Origin: Hofstenia miamia
Taxonomy: Eukaryota; Xenacoelomorpha; Acoela
Direction of reading: 5' to 3'
Length of the DNA: 64,000 nucleotides
NCBI GenBank assembly: GCA_004352715.1
Contig: SCFE01000036.1
Location: 316,032 to 380,031 of the forward strand
The notes beneath the pieces are model-generated. The model made no database searches, was not told the DNA's origin, and saw only the letters and a program-made list of their open reading frames with translations. Position 1 is the stretch's first letter. Each line of letters opens with the position of its first letter. The translations under genes and the position numbers were made by a program. Positions 9,870-20,199 of this stretch are shown here, one piece after another.

Positions 9870-11275
9870 TTAGCGCGTTCTTCACTTAATTTCATTGGCA
9901 ACAGCTGTTTCATAAAGGTTGATATGATTTCCAATATTACTTCGTGTCGATTGCAATCCGCAAATTGGGTTCAATATTTACATAATGCACGCACTTGTTT
10001 ATGAATGCGGAGCAAAGGAAATAGCTGTTTGATACACTTTGTATTGGGAAATGCATATGAACCCTATACATTTGAAATATGTTTTATAAAGTTGATACTC
10101 CATATTATTTGTTATTAGGGATGCGGTTCTTTGAAAAAGTACATTTTTTAGATTAACTTGAATAAGTCATGGCATCATTGCCATCGTTTTTCGTTTTAGC
10201 ATTCTTTTGAATGAATGCAATATAAATGGTAATCAATTTCTTTGGAAGTCCTGTTCCAAAGGTTGATTTAATAACATAATTATGACGTAAAATTTCCTTT
10301 ACAGATTGCAATGTGCAAATTGGGTTAAATGTTTACATAATTTTCTAGCAGCACTTGTTTATGTATGGGCAATGAATTATTCAATTTTCTTTGATGTGGG
10401 CTATGCCGTCAAAATGTTTTTAGTCACCTACATTTAATATGTATAATTTTAGCAATTCCACTTAGTAATACTAATAGATTCCATGTATATGCAATGAAAT
10501 TTGCGCAGAAACCTATTTTTGACTATTAGTCAAAATATTTGACTATTAGTCATATTTGACTAATAGGCAAAATAATTCAAAACCGCAATTTTGACTATAG
10601 TCAAAAGACTAATCGTGTGGCACCCCCTTTATGCAGTTTTGTACGTGCTGGTTTGCTAACACGAGCGATGTCAAATCAGCGCAATTTGTTGTCATTCCTG
10701 CTTCTTAATTACTGGCCGCTTATTTACACAACGTGGTGCGCGCCAGCCTATCACCTACATGTGTTCTTAAATTGTTATTAACCCGTGTTCTATAGGGGTT
10801 CTTATAAAAAATGCGTGTAATGATAATTTATCTAATTGATAATAATTGTTCCACTTACTAATTTCCAATCTTATGTATAATATTTTTCNCAATCGCGCAC
10901 TCGCGCGCTTTCTGTGTGAATGGCGAACTCTCTTTAAACATGTGTTAGAAAATATCCCTCGCGCTAGGCTTTAATTGGGATTGCGATAAATCTTTCTGTG
11001 TGAATGCTCTCTCAGTAACTCAACTGTTTAAATCTCTAGCAAGCCCAAGCTCGCACAATCGCGCTGTGTGAACACCCTGGCTTTAAAACATTGCTAGAAT
11101 ATATCGCAAGAACAATCGCGCTGTGTGAACACTCTGGCTTTAATACATAGCTAGAAAATATCGCAATCTCTCTGTGTGAATACCCAAGATTTAAAGCTAG
11201 CGCTAGCTCGCTTTCTGTGTGAACGCCAAAAGCTCGCTCTAGCAAGCACAATCTTTCTGTGTGAATGCACCCTTA

Positions 11276-11433
11276 GTGTTACAATTAAATTTTCTCCAAG
11301 ATTTGGAAAAGAACGCATAGTCGTGGCTCATCCTTCATCTAATGTGAACATCTTAAAATATGGAAAATCAGATAATATTAAGCATGATTTGATGACAGCA
11401 TATAATAGTAGACAAATTTTGAGAAATCGGTAA
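11276..11433 (+). pseudogene. Continuation of the Gypsy integrase C-terminus
   Basis: Directly after the TTA duplication the frame reads SVTIKFSPRFGKERIVV and then SSNVNILKYG. This continues the integrase C-terminal segment left off at 9036 (GDTICIRN). It ends at a stop at 11431-11433. It shows that the 2.2-kb element inserted after the Gypsy copy. Confidence 0.6.
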
Positions 11434-12900
11434 ACATGCTTTTTTCTAGACTTCTCCATAAAATATATAGGCGAATAAAATGCATATTGCCCCAAAATCT
11501 AACAAACTTTTCCTTTAAAAAAAGGCAGAACTACAATTCACATTGTTTCGTCATTCAGAAAGATTTCGTGACGGTATAAAAATGCAGGTGATTTTAGAGC
11601 AATTGCTAAAAATATTTTTTATGCCATGTATTAAGATAGCACGCCAAATCAATTTTCGTACGCCATCGCGCGACAGAAATATTTCGTAACAAGAAATATT
11701 TCGTGTAATGACAAGATATATAGGGTAAGCAGATTAACATATCCTCCCCTGACTAAATTAATCAAATAACTAAGCATCTAACCTAATTCCTCTTTCCTTT
11801 CCTATTGTATGTTTACTCCAGAATAACTATTTGAAATAATTGGGGGGAAAGTAAGGGCAAAAGTTTTACCTTGCGTGTCGAATTCATCCTGAAAATTTAT
11901 TTCTTGGACCAAATGCATTCAAAACATTGTTTGTGGTCAGCGGGTCAAGTTTCTTGAAATTGTGAGCCTTTTGGAAGATAGCGGTTATAAATTTAACCTG
12001 CCTGCAAATCTTGGATCAAAAGTTTCAATTGTAAAAATACCCTGCAAATTAAAGTTAGATTTTTATGCAAAGCATCTAAAAATTGTTTTTGCTTAAATAA
12101 TCTAGAGTAGAAATTTACAAATTTTCATATGTAAAAATTTATTTACACGGTTTTAAGATCTTTCCAATTGGGGAAACTTTGTTACTTCATATTTTGTATA
12201 ACCCAAAATTTATATTAACATTGATTATACGTTAATAAATTTATATATTTCTGCTGCAAGAATTTTTTAAAATGATGAGTAATACTAATAGGGCGATAGT
12301 TATTGGGTCGTCTTTTTTTATAGTGGTGAAATATCAGAATTTTTTAACTTATTGGAAATTAGTTGTCAATGATGCATTGATTAAAAGCTAGAAGAAGATA
12401 TGAAAATACTTTTTTAATTATCAAATATGGCAAGTGACTGGAACCGCATGACTTGTTTTTATCAAGCTTACGAATTTCGTTTTTTATATCGTAATATGTA
12501 TATATGCTGAAGTTAAATTGAGTATTGACGTTACTCTAAATTTTAGTGTTAGAAGAAATTTTGTTTCCGATTGATTTAAATTCAAACTTACCAAGGACAA
12601 CTAGATTATAATAAAGTATTAATCTAATTGTCCTTGAACTTACCCATGTTTTCAAAAGTTCTATTTAATACATTTGCGATTTTGCCTTTATCCCTGCATA
12701 TCACGTTATCATCTGTTACCCTTCAACGTTTATGTTTAAACCTTTTCAAAATTCCATTTTTGACTAGATCTTTTTAGTTTTTTAAAATAATCTTTAACCC
12801 TAGAGTCATACTTTGATTTACGAAAGTTTTTAATTACATGCTTGGCGTTTTCATCATTGGGTTACTTCAATTTATTGGATTGGACTTAGAAATCTTAATT
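11434..12900. other. AT-rich DNA, probably Gypsy 3' remnants at its left
   Basis: A G-rich tract at about 11841-11850 might be a polypurine tract, and the start may include LTR sequence. I cannot define LTR ends. Nothing else is recognisable. Confidence 0.3.
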
Positions 12901-12944
12901 AAAATTTATTCTTGGTGATTATCTGCTGCTTAATTAGAGGGCAA

Positions 12945-13060
12945 TGACGGGATGCTTAACCGCGGGTGAGTTCCTTGCGCTCATAAATATCCTGCTAGCT
13001 AGCGCCGCGGTACTTAACGCGTGAGTAGTCCCCGGGTTCGAATGTATAAATTAGATCAAA
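12945..13060 (+). repeat. tRNA-like sequence, possible SINE head
   Basis: A GC-rich segment has GGTTCGAAT (13035-13043), a match to the RNA polymerase III B box, preceded by TAGCTAGCGCCGCGGTACTTAACGCG, which is box-A-like. The T-stem 3' strand and acceptor stem do not pair, so it is not a functional tRNA. A similar CTTAAC.GCG(G)GTGAGT segment precedes it at 12954, suggesting a partial tandem duplication. Confidence 0.4.
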
Positions 13061-13622
13061 GGAAATATTCCATAATAAGGTTTTGTTCATGAAAATTCTT
13101 TTAAGAAATTGTTTTCCTTGATTTGGCTTTTACTGTATGATTACTTAAGTAGCGTATACATTTACAACAACTTATAACAAAAATAAAGCAGGTCTATTTT
13201 AAGGGTGTATTGAAACTCCTGAGAATGCAGTTTTACAAAATCGTCGATTTTCCCTTTCACGCTTTTGGCTTGCATTGGCATTTGCTGGCACAACATAGAA
13301 CCACTAAAATACCATTGTCAATGAACTGTTTAAGTTGAAATTGCAAAGTTAGTTAAATGAAAATACTCAGTAATTAATTAGGTCATTTAGTTGTTAAGTA
13401 GCGTACACATAACTTTGCGCGCAACCTTTCTTGATTTAATTAGACGCACAACGAAAGTTGGAAGTGTGTACGCGATTCCAAATTTGTTGTGAACTTTACA
13501 TTCATATATTACGATTTTGTGATTTCTGACTGGGAAGTAATTTAACCAAGATCCTTTCAAACCGAGGTCTTCTTTCTTCATACTGCTCATTGACGCCTGG
13601 AGTAGTGCATTTTACTGGTAGA

Positions 13623-14907
13623 CATGGGCGTCCACAAGGGGGAGCAAGTGGGGGCACTTGCCCCCTCCCCCTGGAACTTTGGAAACATAGTGAATATATA
13701 CAAGAAAGCTGTATGTAGAGGAAAAAAAATCATTCAAAATCAATAATATAAACTGAGTGCTTCTCAACTGTATATTAAATCTAGAATGAGGTAATATACA
13801 AAATGTTGATATTCAAATTCACATACAGATATCTTCTTCAATCCACTTGAAAACTATTATATAAACGGTATGTTGCTAGTGTTGGAACAGGAATTGCAGT
13901 CGAAGGGGATCTCTACCAAAATTATCAATAACTTGGTTCATAATCTCTGGTTGTTTACATTTTCACGGTGAGCACTGAGGACACACAGGCTGGACAAACG
14001 TTCATCACTCATTGTCGATCTCAACCGTGTCTTAACTCTGCGCATTGTGCTGAAGGATCTCTCCACTGTGCATGATGTTGCTGGCAGAGTCAGTGCAATT
14101 ATGATGACTATTTGTACAGCAGGGAACAAAGCAGTCTACTTCACCAAATCAATGATGCCCACACTAGACTCTGAAAAAAAGTTGCATTCTCTTGAGTATG
14201 TTTATGCACGTCCTACCAGGCCAATGCTTTTTCAACAAGATTTTCTATTCTGTACATTTGTTTGATTGATGAAACAATGTTTTTAAATTCCCCTCTTTCT
14301 ACTTGCTTAATTTGTCTTCTTAATCATATGCAAACGCTAATATTTTGATGGCTTATAGAAAAAAATAAATGTTTTAAGTTTGCATTCAATTAGTTTGTTT
14401 ATAGAAATCCATTTTGTTGTTAAATTTTAATCGGAAATCAAAAAAATTCTTAAATTTTCCTTCAAATCTTTACAATTTGCCAGAAAATTCTCGTGTTTCT
14501 TAAACTGGGATGCTGCAGCCGCGGCTCCTGTGCCTATGCCCATCCCTGAACCAGATTAACCTAATTTAAGGCATACTTATTGTTAGAAGAGCAGATTACT
14601 TTAAATTTACCCTTCGTTATGCATTACCTTAAACATTACCCTAAATGGGGTCCAATTACCTTAGTTTACAGTATTTTACTATAAAATGGAACCACTGCTA
14701 ACAGCATTGGCAACTGAGTTGCCGATTCAAAATCTTGGCATATAACTTACATATGACTGATCAACAAGTTTGTTCCGTCTAATTCAAGCAAATATATATG
14801 TTCAGTTGTAAATTTTCCTCAGAATAAACTCTATTTATTACTCACCCCTTCCCACCCATCTTTGAAGTTTTGCCACTCCCCTGCATTTCTTTCTGCGGAC
14901 GCCCATG
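13623..14907 (-). mobile_element. hAT transposon remnant with perfect 8-bp target duplication
   Basis: CTGGTAGA is duplicated exactly at 13615-13622 and 14908-14915. The element begins CATGGGCGTCCACA and ends with the inverse of CATGGGCGTCCGCA, a 14-bp TIR with one mismatch. It carries the C-terminal part of a hAT transposase on the minus strand (13938-14129). At 1.3 kb it is far shorter than an autonomous hAT, so it is internally deleted. It is inserted in the older TIR element at 13401-15048. Confidence 0.9.
13938..14129 (-). pseudogene. hAT transposase, C-terminal dimerisation domain
   Basis: The frame contains LTLPATSCTVERSFSTMRRV, then KTRLRSTMSDERLSSLCVLS. This is the hAT C-terminal dimerisation signature (P.T.CT.ERSFS.mr.iKt.lRs.M...RL). 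The domain holds transposase subunits together during DNA cutting. The catalytic DDE part is missing, so this is a fragment of the gene in the surrounding 13623-14907 element. Confidence 0.9.
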
Positions 14908-15336
14908 CTGGTAGATTTAATTTTTAAAAATGGCAATGAATATAATTCAACCAAAAAGTTGTTCACAAAGTTGTGTGTACGCAAATATTTTCTTTGTGAA
15001 CTTTATAATTACTCAAAAGGTTGCGTGCAAATTTGTAAGTGTGAATGCTATTTTAGGTAAACAAAAGATTGTGATTGTTAAATGCTTCATATGTTAAAGT
15101 TTTGTACATATTAGTACTGTCAGAAAGAAAATAAAATTAGAGTGTCTAGGTAGGCTTTCTATTGTTAATAGTTTGAAAATCGAAAGTATCGCACTTGCAG
15201 TCAATTATTATTTATTACGAGTGATTTAGGTAATTCAATCCACAAAAACAGATAAATTTATTTTCCAAAATTGAATTTTCTAATTGCCTTTAAAAAACAG
15301 CAGAATAATTTTTATTTGGATTATAACAAACGTTAA

Positions 15337-15540
15337 AGCGGATGTTACATGATGGGATTTTGCGCTAGAGCAAAACACTTAAGTGAAATGCACTCTGTGT
15401 AGCATAATTTCCTGCGCGACATTTTAGCAAGATAATTAATATCGAAGCATTTGCTGGTCATGAGTTCATTGTGTACCATGCCAATGCGCACTTAACATAG
15501 TTCATTGCCCCGGGACAAAGCCCATCGTGTAACATCCGCT
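15337..15540. mobile_element. 204-bp MITE with TAA target duplication
   Basis: The ends are AGCGGATGTTACATGATGGG and the inverse of AGCGGATGTTACACGATGGG, a 20-bp TIR with one mismatch. TAA is repeated at 15334-15336 and 15541-15543. Size and target site fit a Harbinger-like MITE. Confidence 0.8.
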
Positions 15541-15919
15541 TAATTAGTTCATTACCATTTGAGAGGGATAATGAGCTATTTTTATCTAAGGGGATTAAAA
15601 AACTGGATTTTCTGATTCTAAATCTACGCTTTGATTTGAGAAATCTTGGGATTAATATCATTAACCCACTGCCCCTTTCTCTTTTATTTTTGAAGTGTAT
15701 GTCAAAAGCCTTACAATTAGCATCATATAAAGTTTTTATGTTTACGGAATCTTTTAACCAACTTTCTGTAATTACATATATTGCATTGCTTCCAATTTGG
15801 CTAACTATAGATTATAAAATTCATTGCGATTTGAAACTAAACTTCTTGCATTCAAATATATAAATTTAACATAATCTTTATAATTAGTAGCACTTCAGTT
15901 TTTAATGTATTTTCGGAAA

Positions 15920-16166
15920 AAAGGAGGACCTGGAGTCATTTCAATGTGTCCAAGAAAGCTAATCTTAATTTTAATAGAATTCTTGGGTCCGCCGCTAATA
16001 AATTATAAAATCGAATAGCATAAAAATGGTAATAAACTTTGTTTAAGAGAATAGTGGGCTTACAATTGTTTAAAGATTCATATGCAATGCTTAACTGTAA
16101 GTGTCCTTTAGGTAAACTTACAAAAAGTAGCAAGATAAAAATATAAACACTAAAATACCTTAGACT
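15920..16166 (-). pseudogene. Possible LINE 3' end fragment
   Basis: A minus-strand frame (15936-16133) contains FYAIRFYNLLAADPRIL, which resembles the last segment of CR1/jockey ORF2 proteins (F..R.I..WN.LP..I). The Tigger copy is inserted just upstream of it. The match is short and could be chance. Confidence 0.25.
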
Positions 16167-16389
16167 ACAATAAAACCTCGATTATGCGGATTCATTGGGC
16201 GGCCAAGAAATCGTCAGGTGTCCGGATAATCGAATTTTCTGGATAAATGAAATATGTAAAACTACCTTAAAATTTATTTAATTTTAAAAAAAACGAATTG
16301 TTAAAAACGAATTATTAAAAAAACGAATAGACAAAACTACCTTAAAAATTTATTTACAAATTTATTTCTCCTTAAAGAAATGTGTAATG

Positions 16390-17530
16390 TCAGGTTTGTT
16401 TTAATGCGTCAAACCGTTTATTTGCTGTCAGATCTTTCAGTGAGGTAAGCAGTGAAAAATTGTATGGTGTTGCTTCTGGTTGTCCTTGCAACCACTGGGA
16501 TACCGTTAATAGTGCCCTAAGAACTTCAGGATGAGTGACTGTTTTGATTGGTGCCACTATCTCTTCAACGTCTGGTAGTTCCTCATCAAGCTCGTTTTCA
16601 GCTTCAATACACGAATTTTCTGGACAGGTTACAGCGTCAATAATTCCATTGTCACTCAAATGCTCATAGCGGTGATCATCATTATCTATATTTAGCTATT
16701 CTAAAATCTCATTGCTCCACTCTCTATTGGGTGCAATAACGTCCAAAATCTGCATAATGTCCGCAATACATGTATCCCCATCATATTCACCGTCATCAGT
16801 TGTAGGTGTATCTGATTCCTCTTTGACATTGAATTTCAGTTTTCGCCAGGAATGCTGGGGGGGGGGCGGGGGTGACCGCTTCAATAGAATTCCTTTACTT
16901 TTTATAAAATTCACGTAATCAATATTTACGGCTTTGTCAGCAGACATCACCAATTCTCTCATCAGCATTTTCTTATATCTCCTTCTTAGAGTTTCCAGTA
17001 CACCCTGATCTATTGATTGGATCAAAACAGTTACATTAGGCGGGAAAAATGATGCTGTTATTTTTCCGTCATCAGTTGTAAGAGTTTCACAAGAGGGGTT
17101 GGCAGAACAGTTGTCCAAAAATAAAATATAATAGCCTTTGGATCTTGGTTTTTTTCAAACTTCAGAAACAAAATCATCGAAGAATCATTTTTCGAATATT
17201 TTCGTATCCATCCAGGCATTCTTTTTATAGCAATATCAAACAGATAAGTTTTTGATTTGAATATTTTTGAATGCCTGAGGGTTTTTTGATTTTCCGATTA
17301 CTTGTAAGTAAGCATTGGCACAAATATTCCATGTTAATCTATCTTTGGCAACATTGCGACCAGGTGATTTTTCTCTGACTCCAATATGAAGGTTCATGAT
17401 GGAGGCATTTTGTAATATAGCCCAGTTTCATCACATGTGAAAATTTGGTCTTTAGAATATTCGACAATTTTCCTTGAAAATGATTGAATAAAAGCAGCCA
17501 CGCTTTTTTTATCTGCAGAAACTATCTTTT
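16390..17530 (-). pseudogene. Tigger/Jerky-type DDE transposase, broken
   Basis: Read on the minus strand from about 17530: IFTCDETGLYYKMPPS near 17430 (first catalytic Asp region, family NADETGLYYK), then a frameshifted middle. Next comes MDNCSANPSCETLTTD with FFPPNVTVLIQSIDQGVLET (16990-17118), matching family LDNCSAHP and FLPPNVTALIQPMDQGV. A tail follows to 16390. Several stops and frameshifts separate the parts. A G10-C-G5 run at 16857-16872 creates a proline stretch. The transposase would cut and paste the element; this copy cannot. Confidence 0.88.
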
Positions 17531-17602
17531 ACAAAACCATGTCTTTATAAAATCTCCATATAAAACCTGAACTGGCGCCAAATTCCGGTCTTTATGTGAA
17601 CT

Positions 17603-17908
17603 ACAACTGATGATGGCAAATATGATGGTGATACGTGTACTGTACATGTACTGCAGACATTAGGCAGATTTTGGACGTTATTGCATCCAATACAGAGCAA
17701 GGAAATTATAGAATGGTTAACTGTAGATAATGATGATCACGGCTATGAGAATTTGAATGACGATATAATTATTGAGGCTGTAACCAGTCCCAAAAATTTT
17801 TGAAACTGAATAACAGCAGAAGTTTTATGAGAAGTTGAAAGGATTGAATGTCAGCTCTTACAAATGCATTCCAGATAATTGGGGGCCTGAATAATCGAGG
17901 TTTTACTG
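17603..17908 (+). repeat. Inverted copy of the Tigger 3' end
   Basis: The plus strand here (ACAACTGATGATGGCAAATA onward) matches the minus strand of 16168-16803, through the acidic transposase tail to the TIR, with an internal deletion. This makes the element a foldback structure. Confidence 0.8.
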
Positions 17909-17910
17909 TA

Positions 17911-20199
17911 TATTCATTGGAGTTTGGAAGCAACGTTGATGAAGAGATCATGTGTAGATTGGGCATAGAGTAGGTGTAGGTAAAAAAGGAGGGCGAAGTG
18001 CTGAGGCAGAGACATCTTGAGAATAGAACATGTGCGTTTCACAAAGGGATGAATGAAGGAATTTGCAAGTGGAAAGATTGCTTTTAATATATGAGTCATG
18101 CAGGATACGCCATTCCGAGAGAGATTAATTTCATCACAGGCCAGTTAAATCAGAACTTACAACGCAAGATGAACAAAGAATTTGATTGAAGACAGGAATG
18201 ATCAATAATTTGCTTGCAGATGGACTATTAATGACTTCATTGAACTGTTGGATGACGAGATTTCTTTGAAAATTTGAATCATGGCGTATTGTTGTGATCT
18301 CAAGAAAGTGGTTTTAGCGTGAATTTAAGACGGATTTTATCAATGAAAATTTTTGCCTTGTTTAAAAATTTGAGTATTGGGGGTGTTAAGAGCATCGAAA
18401 AGACCAGTGTTGATGAGAATGGAGTATATATGACTTTTTGGATACTGTGAGATCTTGTTTGTAAGCTGCTGTGTGTCATGTCCAGGATAGGAGTGTACAG
18501 GAGTGACTTGATTTTGGAGAAGGTTGAAATATCGAACATACTCTAGAATGATGGCTCCAATTACTAGAGTAGATTGCCAGGTTTGATAGATTTGTGAGTT
18601 TTTACAAAAGATTGATTGGAAGTTGCAGGTTTCTTGTTTGAGAGAGAAGACAAGTGAAGGGGCACATCAGTTTCATTGCAGTGTTTCTGTGGTCCTAGTG
18701 AAATCCTTGGAAAGTAGTGATAGCTAGGAAATGAGGAAATTTCTGGAGGGACAGCCTTAATATTCGATAAAGTTGCGGGAACTGTCGCTGAGTTTTTGGT
18801 TGTTTAACTTCTGATAGACATTGAGTTGAAACATCAAATAGAGAACAGAGCGAATTCTTGAATAGGAGAAGAAGAACTTCATGTTTATTTTCTTTTGTCA
18901 TGTGTTAGTTTGTAGATCTTGTATACATATAATGCGCAATAAATTTGCTCTGACTCTTTTAAAAATTTATAATAGTAACAATAATAAAGTGATTAATTAA
19001 GGAATCCGAAGACTTACAATATTGTGAATATAAAATTTTATATAACCTTGTACAATATAAAGAGAACAGAAAAAGTAAAAATACATTTCCGAATATCAAT
19101 TACTTAATAACTGACTCAACTGGTGGTGAATTATGTCTTAGTGGTTGTCCTTTCTTCATTTAATATATTGATGTTATAAATATAATATAAATAGCTTATC
19201 AATCAACATGATATGAAAAAAATAATGTTCAGATTTAACGTTACCAGTTCTTTTTAGCATGCTCAACTTTTGGTTTCTGAATGTACACTTAGAACCATAA
19301 TGAAAAAAATATATACTGTAATGTTTTAAAGTCAGCATTTGAAAGAACATTTATTAAGAAGTAACTATCATTTAAAGGAATTTTTAAGAATTATTAAGTG
19401 AACATACTTATGTACTTTTCCAATTTATTCATCAAATAATATCTGTTGTAAATTTTCCAAGAAGTTTGCTTGATTTGCTTATCATCAGCTCCTTGTCGTA
19501 GTTCATTTGAAATCAGATTAGTATATACAGTTAGCCTTATTACTCTTATTCACAAAAATAATCTTAACTGTTTTTTCATATATTCAGATATTCTATTCCA
19601 GTATATTTTGTGAAATATATTGAGTACATGAAAACAGATAGTGGAAATCTAAAAATTTTGTTGAAATCACATCAAGACTACATGCAGTAGTTTTGCACGA
19701 ACTTCATTTTCATCTTCAATCAGTGAGTTAATGACATAATTATATTAATTCATAAGAAAATTTATTGAAATTCTGTATATTTTTATACACTGATACAAAA
19801 CATCTAATTATTAAACTACCAGCATCTAAGCTATTAATAGCTGCCTCATTTCCAGAAATATTTGTGAAATTTATGTTGGAAAACTTGAATAAATCTTGAA
19901 ATCTGTAGCACAATTTAATATCATTTTCAAGGAGATTAAATTGCACACATTTCATCTATCTCAATACAGTTCTCAAAATTAAAATTTAGTTTTATGTATT
20001 TTGTATTTTAGCTATGCATTTGCCCGTTTCTTACTATAATTATATTATAATCAATTAATCTTATCAATATCAACATAATCACTTCAAAAAGTTGAAAAAT
20101 CATTTTGACATTGCCTAGTAGATTCTTGTGTATCAAATTTAATTATGTAAATTTTGCATTAATTTAACTGTGCAGCAACTTATTTGGGAAAATTATATA
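17911..20199. other. Unassigned AT-rich DNA
   Basis: Several open minus-strand frames (17914-18099, 18300-18539, 18695-18901) lie in a row in a CT-rich strand, which might be a decayed element, but I recognise no motif. The rest shows nothing. Confidence 0.25.

Larger units (their letters stand above)
9431..10629. mobile_element. Second TIR element nested in the 2.2-kb element
   Basis: The ends are AAGGGGGTGTCACACGATTA and the inverse of AAGGGGGTGCCACACGATTA, continuing GTCTTTTGACTATAGTC on both sides. The TIR is over 40 bp and nearly perfect. Flanking bases allow a TA target duplication with these limits. The left end alone forms a long hairpin (9433-9515). The motif GACTA(T)TAGTC recurs throughout, including 10520-10560. 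No transposase frame is seen. Confidence 0.75.
9040..11272. mobile_element. 2.2-kb TIR element with TTA target duplication (Harbinger-like, non-autonomous)
   Basis: The ends are GGGTGCAATCACACAGAA and the inverse of GGGTGCATTCACACAGAAAG. TTA is duplicated exactly at 9037-9039 and 11273-11275. A 3-bp TTA/TAA target is typical of PIF/Harbinger elements. Both subterminal regions carry many copies of a TCTGTGTGAATGC-like motif: three near the left end and about seven between 10909 and 11272. The repeated motif resembles the TIR, so these may be transposase-binding sites or nested copies. There is no transposase frame. The insertion cleanly splits the Gypsy integrase frame, so the site can be read through. 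Confidence 0.8.
6640..11433 (+). mobile_element. Decayed Gypsy-type LTR retrotransposon, interrupted by two insertions
   Basis: Fragments in canonical gag-pol order lie on the plus strand: a zinc knuckle (6663-6704), reverse transcriptase (about 7985-8320), integrase core (about 8680-8760), integrase C-terminal part (8890-9036), and its continuation after an insertion (11276-11433). All frames carry stops or shifts. I could not define LTRs; the G-rich tract near 11841 could be a polypurine tract but this is uncertain. The element is interrupted by the TIR element at about 7208-7842 and by the TTA-flanked element at 9040-11272. Confidence 0.75.
13401..15048. mobile_element. TIR element (GCGTACAC / GTGAATGC ends) carrying a nested hAT
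   Basis: The left part GCGTACACATAACTTTGCGCGCAACCTTT is inverted at the right end as GCATTCACACTTACAAATTTGCACGCAACCTTTT. Further in, the sides share GAACTTTA(C) and GTGTGTACGC blocks, so the inverted arms extend for over 100 bp. TA lies on both sides. The ends resemble those of the 9040 element (GCATTCACAC). A partial copy of the left end is at 13147-13175. Without the hAT insert the element is about 360 bp. Confidence 0.55.
16168..17908 (-). mobile_element. Tigger/pogo element with an inverted-duplicated end
   Basis: The ends CAATAAAACCTCGATTATGC and inverse CAGTAAAACCTCGATTATTC are typical Tigger TIRs. TA lies on both sides (16166-16167, 17909-17910). The minus strand carries the DDE part of the transposase. 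The right 306 bp (17603-17908) are an inverted, shortened copy of the left 636 bp (16168-16803). The normal 5' part with the CENP-B-like DNA-binding domain is therefore missing and replaced by a second 3' end. Confidence 0.9.

Noticed and set aside
13021-13045. A functional tRNA gene
   Set aside because: A B-box match is present, but T-stem and acceptor-stem pairing fail.
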